This document shows, in pieces, positions 48,601 through 60,600 of a DNA stretch of 64,000 nucleotides (positions are counted from its first letter, which is position 1; the number at the start of each line of letters is the position of its first letter). The stretch covers positions 11,160,001 to 11,224,000 of the forward strand of contig OU612065.1 of assembly GCA_914767715.1 (NCBI GenBank), in the 5' to 3' direction. The notes beneath the pieces are model-generated. The model was not told the DNA's origin, made no database searches, and saw only the letters and a program-made list of their open reading frames with translations. A program made the position numbers and the translations under genes. The stretch comes from Membranipora membranacea. Taxonomy: Eukaryota; Bryozoa; Gymnolaemata; Cheilostomatida; Membraniporidae.

Positions 48601-51600
48601 TAGATGTGAGGTTATGGTGTTTATAGTCGAGGCGGTTGAATCTTTAAGTCTTGATTTTCCAGTGAAAGGGGTATAGCATGAGATAGAGATGATTGAAGAG
48701 AATTCTCTGGGTAGCCAGTGTGGTCTAGATTTAATTGTCATGATCTCGCAGTGATTGTCCGTGTGATTGTAGATAGTCTGATTATTTGTTGACCAGCATT
48801 TATCGATGTACATCAAAATGCCTCCTCCTATTGTTTTACCGCTGTCCTCCGGCAGCCTATCATTTCTAAACTGTTCATATCCATCTAGTTCTGTCCGTGA
48901 TTTTGAGATGTCAGGGGTAAGCCAGGATTCGGTGATACATATAACATGAGAAAGATTTTTAAGTCGTTTGGTGTTTAGCAGTCCATATAATTCATCAAGT
49001 TTATTACATACAGAGTTAGCATTTGTAAGTACAATTGCTGGTAGAGGGACTCTGCCTTGGTTCCTGCTTATGTTGACTCGTACACCTGATCGCCTTCCTC
49101 GTTTCTTAGTTTTTAATAATCCAGGATCAGTTTGTTTTACAAGTTTTTTATAGTCAGTGTTCCAAATTTCTTTTATTTGATCTCGTTGCAGGGAATTTTT
49201 AATGTCCATAATAGTAGCATAGTTCGCATACTCAAGGCTCCTCACTCCTCTTGGATGTAATATAAGGGTGACTATGAGCAGAAGTATGAGCAGAGGCTGC
49301 AATAGCTGCGCCATAGTTGCTTATCATTTTCAAATGCAGTAGCACGTTGTCAATATCACATTAAAATTGTTTTATTACAAATATTCTTTCCACACATATT
49401 GATATACAGTTTTTGCATGTTGCAGGTGTGTGTTCCTTGCTAACTGCTCTAGAGGACTATTATAATGTCTTACCAGCCCATTATTCCCGATTAGAGCTGG
49501 AACTGAATGAGAAGTGGTACTCTGTTGGAACTAGTTTACCACTGGAGTGTAAAACATCAAAAGAATTTATCTGTGGCGATGCTAGTATAGTATGTCGTGA
49601 TGATGGCTCATGGACATGCTCCTGTGATGACTGCCTTACATGCTATGGTGGGTAGACTCAAAGGTTTCAGGGCAGGAAAGAATTGGTCACCAAGAAGTTG
49701 AACAACCACATCACTCTCATACAATTTCTGTTATTTTTTAAAAGATTATTGACGGCGAGTCATTCTACCTAAAATGTTTTTTGAATAGAAACCAAAGAAG
49801 TTGGCAAATAGAAATCAGTGAATTTCCTCGTAGCTCAAGGTCTAGGGACCATATTATTGACCAGTTGGATTTTCAGTGATAAGTAACCATGGAGCAAACA
49901 TAGATTGAAGCCAAATTCACTCAAAAAGGCTAAACAAATTTTAATGTAAATGCGGACTCTCTATGCTAAGAGTCTAAAAACCTATGTAATATTTCTCTTC
50001 CCACAGATAAGAGCAGTTTTCCGTTTGTCCACTCGCAGCACTACTTTGCCTGTTTATACCTAAGATGCTTTATTATATATAATTATGTTAATTTATATTT
50101 AGAATCTCCTTTTCGTTGCACTTCGCCCCCTGACATACCGTTTGCTACCATCAATGATACAGTTGAAGATGGTGTCTACAACATTAGCACCATTGTGAGA
50201 TACACATGTGACAACTCGCATACAACCTTTGAGTTGGAATGTGATGGTAACATAAGCTGGTGTGGCCAACTTGTAGAATGTCCACGTAAGTTGTTCTTCT
50301 ATTTGAGTACGTAAGCTTTTTTTTAGTAAAAAAGTAAATGCCACGTGATGAAGTCTTAAATAACTACCTGAATACCTAATGGGAGGGATGGTATTGCTCC
50401 AAACGTGATTTTGTTGGGATCCATCCTCAAAGAGATGTTTTTACATCTATTTATGAATATTCAATTATATTGTTTTCTTTAGATTTACGTTGCTTCGTTT
50501 TTTGACACTTTATATCTCTAATTACTCAGTCTCCCATAAGACCAGTACCCCCCCCCCCCTCCCACTTTCCAAAGTATCTGTTTTGAAGGTAAACATCGAA
50601 ATTCAAAGAGCAAGCGGTTATTTGAGTGAAATAAAAAGTGGAGGTTGGGTGTGACAGTGGTGCCGAGTTTATAATCAGTCATCAGATCAGATCTTGTATT
50701 GTATCATAGGTTTCAATGATTTCATTATTCTCTCGTAGAACCAGAATGTGAAGAACCCGTATCAATAGAAGCCATAGCCGATTATTCAGCAGGCACTTAC
50801 ATTCATGGAGATGAGATCAGCTACTCTTGTCCAGAGGGCTTCCACATGTTTGCTGGCACTCCAACCAGAACCTGCTTGATCACTGAGTTTGGTAATGCCA
50901 GCTGGACTGGCAAAGCACCTGTATGTCTACCTGTGGGTAAGGGAATACATGTTATGTATTATCCTATCCTCCTAACACAATAACACACAAAAGTGCCAAT
51001 CCTCAAGTGCCAAGCTCAAATGTGCCTCCCCTTCCTGTATTGGGGTTAAAAAAAATATCTGTCTCTGTCTGAAGACTGGGAAATACAGGTGCCTTAAGGG
51101 CGCAGCCGCCATATTCGGCCAAGTTGCTCTCAGTTTGTAGGCAGGTCGGAGCACACCTGGGGCGCCAATTGAGCCCAGTAGTCAGTAGAACGCAGTGGGA
51201 TTCGAACACGAGACCTCCAACGCCTGCGCGTTAGAGTACCTCCTAATACTAATAGCAAGTCTTGTCTAAGAGGGAGCTTTGAAAATACACAGGCAAAATA
51301 TAGCGCAGTCACCCTATAAATATAAAGTATTTCTATGTTTATGGTGCACACACACAGTATTCTAAGTCCCCGGACAATTTTGATCTAACGCCTGTTTGAA
51401 TTAAACCTGTCAGACAGTTTAATGTGGCCAGCCAGGCAGGACACTTAATGTAAGTGGGATTTTGATTTCCGATGGATTAAGGTCTATTTTGAGTTTCTAT
51501 TTTAAGTAAGGTGGGCACTCAAAAATGAAATGTATTTTTGAACTTGAGATTGACTGACATGGTGAACACATCGATTCATCTGTGGCTATGTCCCGTGATT

Positions 51601-54600
51601 GCTTTTATGACAAAGTCAAGTTTTGGTTTACTTAACTTAGAGATATTATAGATAGTTTTGTGTTCAATGCCCCAAACTATTGATCTGGGTGTCCGGTTCT
51701 ACATAACATAAACATAAGCAATCGGTCATGTAACTAAAAATCTGCATCAAGAAGGTGGGCATGGGGGAGCATTGTTAAATTGTATATTTTGTGTTTGCTA
51801 TCTAAATCCTGCCCTCTCATGAAATTCAGTACCAGTGAGCATTTATATATGGGATATGGAATGCTTATATATACAAGGTTATCGGGTTTATTATTTATTC
51901 TTCAGATACATCAAATTGTGAGTTCGGTGAAAAATTCCCATATTTGGGAGAACAGAATACAACAACAGATGGTTCCCCCTGTGTGGAATGGCCAGCATCC
52001 GAACAAGAACAAAACATCATCCAGCTGTACAATGGCACAAATGTAACCATGCATTTTCACTATGAAGGTAAACGGACGGCGCTAATGACTATATGATGTT
52101 AAGGTTTCAAATCTGTAGAGCGCACCACTTAGTTAACACTTTATAATTCAAAATACCTGTTTATTCAGACACAGAATGTTGGTTAGCCAAATCACAATGT
52201 ATTTCAATGTCATCTAATCCGGAACAAATAGGACAAAATTTGGCAATCTCTAGAGGTTTGAGAGCAGTTTGGTAGGTAAAAAAGATACAAGAATTGAGAG
52301 CGTCACAACTCTTTTCCAGATGAAAGTTTACCTCTGGCTATGTGTTATATGACCGAAGACAGAGGTGCAAGTTACATAGGAGATATAGCCGTCACAGCGG
52401 ATGGTATTGAGTGTGTAAAATGGTCACATATTGATGCTAAGCTTGCACTGAGAAACAGGTTAGTCTGAACACATCCATGCAGTACAGTTTGACAAGATAG
52501 GGAAGTAGTAGAACCAACACTCTTTATGAAATACAGTAAAAATTTTGTGTTTCAGTTCAAACAGACTTTTAAATAAGACCCAAAATTTTCAAAGTATTTT
52601 GATATCATTGCTGCCCATAAACCACCAGGGTCAATGGAAAAGAGTTGTATTTTGCAATTCTAATAAGATTCTTTGATTCCATCTTTGTAATTAACTCTCT
52701 GAGTTACTTCCTGTATCTTACTTGCATCCTTATCATTCCAACAAAACTGCTTACCATAATGTGCCAAAAAAAAAAAAATAAAATTAACTGACAAAAAAAG
52801 GTGCAACAAAACTATCTATTTGTAACGCCTAGTGTTCTGAATGAATCTAATAGATATGACAATTTGTGTGTTTGTTTTTTTCTCTTACAGTGTTGATTAT
52901 TATGGTGAAGATCACAACTATTGCCGTAACTTTGATGGATCAGAGATAGGCATGCCATGGTGTTTTGTTTTGGAATCCTCAGGCTCTGAAAGTTATCTGA
53001 GACGGGAATGCTGCGATGTTCCTATTTGTAGTCGCATAAGAAGTCTGAATTCGACGGCACCAAACGGTAGGGACAACTTATAAAGATGAGCTGTGATACA
53101 ACTGATAAAATCATCTTACAGTTCAGTCTTTTATGAGAATTGAATCCACAATACTACTGAGATCAAAATTAACAAAGACAGCATGATATCATCCTTGTTG
53201 TTGCACATTATTCGTCATCCAAAATACTAATACATCCTTTTAACTTCTTTCTTTTCCCAGGAGCTGTTTGTCGATTTTCTGAGCGAGCAGAGAATACTGT
53301 GTGCCCAATACAAGATGGTACCATAGCGTCATGCACTGTAGATAACTGCCATGACACACATCACCTTCGTTGTAAGTTTTTAAAAGTGACACAATATTAA
53401 TTAATTTACTACGCGAAGCGCACAGCGCTGACTCAGGATGCAATACAAAACAAAGGTTCATTGGCCAAAATCACAGAAAAACCTGTTTATATGTTACCTT
53501 AAATCACTCGCTATTACCATTGCTAAATATATCATCCTATGCTGAGTCTGCCCATAAGCTCATGTGCCTATAGTACATCCATGCTTATGGATTGGGGATT
53601 TACAGTTCAGCTCATGAGCTTGTGCATTGCAACTACATTTCTTAATAGCCAAGAGAGTGGAAGGTTTTTAGCTCAAAGAATTATAGGAATCTGAATCTCT
53701 AGGTCGTACATAAAGACAATGTTTTTTGCAACTGCCGTATACTTAGAAGTAGGTCAGGACAAAACATAACAATTAAAAAATAAAAATGCACTTATAATGC
53801 ACCTCGGTCAAGATTACATGAGTCAGATGCCTCATTTTAGGATCAACGGCAATGTTTTTCTAATAGGCAAGACTTTACAGTAGCAATCGTTTTACCCATT
53901 GACTATGTGTATACTTTTAGTTCATCCAATAAATAAAGGGGTTTTATTTAACTTTTTGTAATTTTTGCTTTCTATTTAATGTATTTATGTATTAATGTAA
54001 TTTATGGAACCTGTTTTAAACAATTTGCTGTTTTAAAAACTTTCACTGTATGACAATGATCAATAGCAAATGGTGTGTTTGCTCAAATCCTGCCCTGCAA
54101 GCTGAATAGCCAGCTGGAAAAAAACATTGTTTTCATGCTTGTTTTCCTATAAATTGTAGATGAGCACCAAAGCATCTATATGGGGTGTTACAGAGATGAT
54201 GGCAGCAGCCGTGCCATGGAGCATCAAAGCGGCATGGCTAATAATATCCAACATTTCACTTGTAAAACTAGATGTATTGAAGGTCAGCTGCAATGACATA
54301 TTCGACTATCTAATTTTTTTGATAACTAAAGGAAAAAGACTAGAGGAATCCCTCTGTTCTCCCACACCCAAACGCAGCACAGGAGAAGCTTTGGGACATT
54401 TAGATTATATATTTTGATTATCTGAGTCTTTGTCACTCATTTATTTTCAGTGACTGAGTATAGCGATGAGATCTTGACCCACTTGAGACCTTGGCCAAAA
54501 TGTATTGAATACACCTAAATATGTGCAAGTTTCTTGAGTGTTGTTTTGTTGGATTGGTCCATAGAGGAAGATGAAGTTTACTTTGGAGTTCAGAGCCATC

Positions 54601-57600
54601 TATGCTATTGCGGACCAGGATATGACAAATACGGCCTTCTTGATGATGCCGATTGTAACATTCCATGTCGGAATAATACCCATGAGTTTTGTGGAGGGCA
54701 TTCGAAAAATTCAGTGTATGCTATAGGTGAGTAGAAAAAAGCTATTTCTCTGGTTTTGTATAAAATAATTTGCCCATAAAAATAATCACTACCTATGTGA
54801 CCCACTACGAAACATGCCCAAACAGAATATTGATCAGACTGAATTATTACGATTGGCAAGGGCTGCATAAACCAGTTTATCCTCTCATGAAAGTTCTTTA
54901 CTCATTGTATATCAAGTTTATTTTTTTCTTTCCCAACTCAAAAAAGACCAAGACCCATAGCTATGATTGGCAAAATACTTTTAAAATTAAAAAGACCCAG
55001 CCACTTGATTGCGCCTGAGAATGCTCTAAATTGTCATATTAATTAAGCATCACCACTATACATACATACATGAGAAATAAAAGCTATTCTTTATGTAACA
55101 GGCTGCAAATATGATGAAGAAGGAACAGTGTGGAATCCCCCGAATGCTGACATGACATGGTGTAACTGTGAGTTAAACCCACTTAAACAGTTTTCTCTAA
55201 TTTTGTCAGTTTTATGAATAAATACTAAGAGATTCAGTTGCTGCCTGAAAATGAGAAAGTTATTTCAACGATACAACTGGTATAGTCACAAAATAAAAGC
55301 AATTCAACGTTGATTGTTTGGACGCCTGAGAAAAATATGAGTGCCATCTGAATCGATTGTTTATTCCACAATTCTATTAGTGAGACTGTCCTGTCATTGA
55401 CACAGATTTTAAACCGAGAGTACATCCACCTGAGAGTGCTGGGGGCTGTAACAACTAATCTAGAAATATCCTTGAAAAAACTTGCAATACAGTGTGCACT
55501 GTGAAGTAAATACCATGTGATGTGATTATAGAAATCTACTTCTTGTTTTATAGATTCTTACTGTGAGAACATGTCTTTTTCTGATTCTGATCTCATTGTG
55601 AAGTATCACATACAATGGCCACTTGCTGATAAAATCACTGAGAGCAATGTATGGATAGCTGGTACACTAGCTGAGGCAGGAGGCTGTGCACAAGGATTCC
55701 CTTACTATGTGGTGAATAGTATCAACTATACCTGTATAGAGCACACACAGCAGTGGGTATCTACCGAACCTGCTCACGAAAAATGTATAGGTATGCAAGA
55801 AATCATGTTGCAGTTTTGGCAGTAAACAGTGTTCTTCAAGCTGTCTACCAATAGACACAGTTTAAATTTTGATGAAACTAATTATGTCTGTGACCCACAG
55901 CACTTAAATTGTTTACTGAATTTATTTTGATTTCTAGTGTCGTATTGTAATGAGACTCTACTCCCAACTATGATGGCACACTCTTCCTTCAATGCTTCGG
56001 TCCCCATTGACATATACAACAACACAGACTACATGTACCAAGGCACAAATGTCACTTATGTCTGTGATGAAGGCTATGTCATGACTACCAATGGGAACGA
56101 TGTGCTGAGCGAGGTGGTAATACAATGTCAGGAACAAATGCACCATGTGCACCACCATAGTTATGTAGAAAGATTGGACTGGAGCTCTACACACGCCTAC
56201 TGTAAACGTGAGTGATTCTATAAACAGTCAGACGGCTGTATCAGTCGTGCTTCAATGTAACTATTAAAATTAGTTAATATATTCGTTGCGAATATTAAAA
56301 CTGTTTTTCCACTCAAGGGCCTTATTTGCAAATCTTCTAGCGTCATCACTATGGCCCAAAAACAATAAAGAGACCACTTGACCAATGACGAAATTTTACA
56401 TTTTTCTCATAGAAAGTATCCTTTTGAAAATAAGTGGTTCAACTCAAACAATGCACAAAAACCAAAACCATAACTAAACATATCAAGGGTCAAATATCAA
56501 AACCCTGTTGCAACTCAAAAGGCCACCTCTGTCATAAGTTGTAATACCATCACAGGTCGTTTTCTGTTCAGAGAACACTTTAACCGAAGGAACATCGCTG
56601 ACGAGTCAACCCGTCCTAAATGCGGTGCAATGTCAGATTCAAATATTCCTTTTTGTTTTTGAATGTCTTAATTACTCAAAAATCAGAAAGAACACACTCG
56701 CGATAGAAACCCATCAAAACCTTGAAATATCTTGGATGGTTCTGGCTGTCTTAATGAAATTGTCTGGCATATTTAATACCTATAAATGCTAAATAAAATT
56801 GTTTTGGGGGCCTCTAAATATGAGTGGTGCCAAATATCGCCTGTATTCTGACTGATTCATTCCATCATCTATCTCAGTCCTCCTCATGACAAGACGAGAC
56901 AAGACCCTTTGAGATGAGGCCATATGAAAGTAGATTGATATTGTTTATTAAATAAAATGTACACAACATTCTATATTGCGCTCTATGGTTGTTGTAGGTA
57001 AATTTTGTGACCACCCGAATGTGACGAATGCACGTGTCGTGCACATGTCTTCTGGAGGTGATCTATCCCCAGATGATATTCTCATAGTTGGAGAGATGAT
57101 TAATATTAATTGTGGGACTTTATATCTTGGAGAGGTGAATGAACTTACTATCTCTTGTGAGAGCAACAACGAGTAAGTACCACTGGTAGTGATAGAAACC
57201 ATTAATTTTAGTTTGGTATTAAAAAAAAGCCAATATATCAACCCTGATATTGTAGATTATCATCCCTTCGTTAGAAAAAGTAGCATTCTCTTTTTCAGAA
57301 GCGTCGCATGATCACTGTGATCACTAACAAATCAACTACTAAAGTTGTACATTTTGCAAACAGAAAACAAGGTGCCGTAAACAGCTTTTCTTGTTGGTAA
57401 CAGGTTGCGTCTGTGTAGCTGATAATTGGCAGTAAGTATTATTCGAATATCTTGGTTGTCCAAAGCCGTACAATTGTTATCTTATTATTTCTCAAATTAT
57501 CAGGTGGAATCACGAACTGCCCTCAAATTGCTCGTATGCTCAGTGTGACAATGGTGGCTGTATAAATGGCGGTAATTGTACCTCGACTAATGTGTGTTCA

Positions 57601-60600
57601 TGCACTAGTTCATGGACTGGTGACCGCTGTCAAACTCGTGAGTCAAAATGATCAAATCTGTATGAATCTAAATGACTTGTACTTTGCTCCATATTGGACT
57701 CCGAATAACTTTCAGCAAGTCTAATTGAATGATTGACATAATTTGTAATTGTTCTGTAAATATAAAACAAATCTCAATTTTGGCAACGAATTATTTATTA
57801 CTGATCAAAGACTTATAAAATTATTATCACTGTTACAACAAATACTAATTTTTTGTACAAAAAATGTCCTTGGCATTTTATTGCCTCATCTTTAGCAAAG
57901 CCCGGAGGGGAATAAGTTATGAGGCTGGTTTTGATATACTTAATGTCGCTCATGGAAGATATCTCAAGTCAGTATCATACATTACTTTTTAGCCGTGTGT
58001 CAGAATGATTGTAATGATGTAGGAACATGCATGGCACCTGATGTTTGTAACTGCGACTCTAACTACGCTGGCCGATTTTGCGACAAAGGTATGATTCATC
58101 TGTTTACCTGTCTTCTCGATCTCACACAATCTAATCCTCTTGCCTAATGGTTTTTGTCCTTCATTATTAACTTTGAAGTTTTCTTATTCCTGCACTCTTT
58201 TAAAAATGAGTAACATGAGCCAGGACCATACATGGAAATATAGCGATGATTCCTCATTGACAAATTACACATCGTAATCACTTGCACACCTTATCCGAGC
58301 AAACCTAATAAAATTCTGTTTTAGATTTGTTCTGTGATGAGGCTCCAGTCTTTGAAAACATTGCAGAGAAATCTTACCACAAATATTCTAGTGGAGAAGA
58401 GATAATGCATGTCAGCACAGAGAAGCTCTATGCTAATGACACTTATGTTTTGTATGAATGTAGTGATGGCTACATTCACTACAATGGATCTGCCAAAGCC
58501 AACTGCACTGATGAAAATGAATGGTGTTTTGGTGATTCAGCACCTTCTTGTCTACGTAGGTCAAGTCGAGTACATGGACCATCATTGTTTATTAATTTTT
58601 CATGCCTTAGTTCACTTCAGTTTTGCTTTTCATTGATTTGGTTGTTGACAATAATCTCTGCGTGATATAAATGTTTTGTGACAGCGAGCAGTAGCTTGTT
58701 GTGGCTGTTGGTGATATAGTCTATTACAATCTCTCTGTTACAGCTCTAACTTTCTGTGAGCAGATAACTCACAATGACGACAATGTTATCACAGAGTATG
58801 AGTACATAACTCTCCCATCTGGACTCATTTTCCTGTTGCTTAGTGGTAGTATGGCTAACTTCTCATGTGTACCTGGATATGAGTATATGGGGAACGCATC
58901 AGCTGCTGTGTGTGGTGACAATGGCTCCTGGTCTGGTCATCTTGCTACCTGTCGAAGTAGGTGTCAGAAGAATTGAGCTGATCGTCAGATATTAAATTGA
59001 GAATGGTTTATTTTCACACTGAAATCTTATTGTTAGATGCCTTTAAACGTATCACTGATGAGGTTGACTTAACCTAAATCTTTCTATATATGTATCACAT
59101 CACTTCATTAGAATTTAATTAAAACATTGTTTCATGATATTTTATAAAAAAAACTATGTAAATCTGAAAATGTCTTGTAGAGATGTATTGCGAGCTGCCT
59201 GCAGAGAATGACATCATAGACTTTGGACATATAGAATACTCAGACACCTTTGACCCGGAGTATCTGAACTTTACGCATATCGACACAACGTATTGGGTAG
59301 AATGTGATGAAGGTTATCTGTACCCTGATGAGAAGAATATATCCTGTCAGACCAGACCTGACCTAATGGATGATCCTCAGTGGGCGGAAAACATCACTAC
59401 ATGTGGTAAGTATGTCGGCCGGGGGCCAAAGTCTGGGGGCTCAGACTAGGTAAGTACCAGTGAAAAGTTTTTGTGAATACTTTTATAAAAAAATTCTGCA
59501 TTGATGAAACTGTATGTAGTGTCATCACCGTTGATAAATAGTTCCTCTTTCCTTTAGTGCTGATAATATGTTATTTCCGCAGACAATATAGTTGTGGTTA
59601 TTTCTTGTTGACAAAAGGGACGGTTGTTTCTAACATCTGTCTTGACCGATAGATGTTATTTTCTGTACATAATTATGAGGTTTTGTCTAATAATCTTCAA
59701 TCATATACTCTTCTTGTTGATAATGTTACATTTATGTCCGTCTTCCATGATAAAAAAAAGTGTATAATTTATACATATGCCATACATACTTCAATCCAAC
59801 ATTTCATTATGTACGTAGAAAAAGCTTGCCTGAGGCCTAACGCCTCTGCTGCCGGAAATGGGACGATTACTATGATACTACCCTCTGATACTTACCTTTA
59901 CCTGGCTGACCCTGTAGACTGGGTACCTGTTGGTACTCTACTGACGGTCACCTGTCATAACTACACACATAACATAGAATACTCTACTATAGAATGTGTC
60001 GGCAGTACAACAGAGGTGGAATGGAACACAACTCTTCCTTACTGTAGGCGTGAGTAATTATATTGATGAGATGACATATTTACTGGTTACAGAAGATTTG
60101 TTTTAATTCAGCGTCTGTGTGCTCCTATCAGTTCTATCACACATATAATTTAGTGAAACAAGTAAAAATGTGCAGCGCAATGCAAGAGAATATTGGATAG
60201 AAAACTAATGTTTTAATCATTGTTACTATCTTTTGTAAACAGCTTCATATTGCTACACACCACCCCCAGAAACAGATTTTGGCGAGAGATTGTTGTGGAA
60301 TGACAACTTCACTGGCTTAGAAGTGATCACTGAAGCTTCAGACTACACGGGTTAGTAGTATTAGATTGTGAATCCGACCTATCGACTGCCCATTTTATCA
60401 GTATCATAGTCACATAGTCTCACATTCTCATAGTCTTTTATAGTTCAGCTTCGACTGTTTTCAAGTGCAGTAATTGCCACTGCTAAATTACCAAAAGTAA
60501 GCTCAAACTTTCAGTCCTAAATAACACTTTGCATGTCACTATTTGCTATTGATTTTATTTTACAGGATTAAACTTTCTTCCTTACACCCGGTTTTCACTG

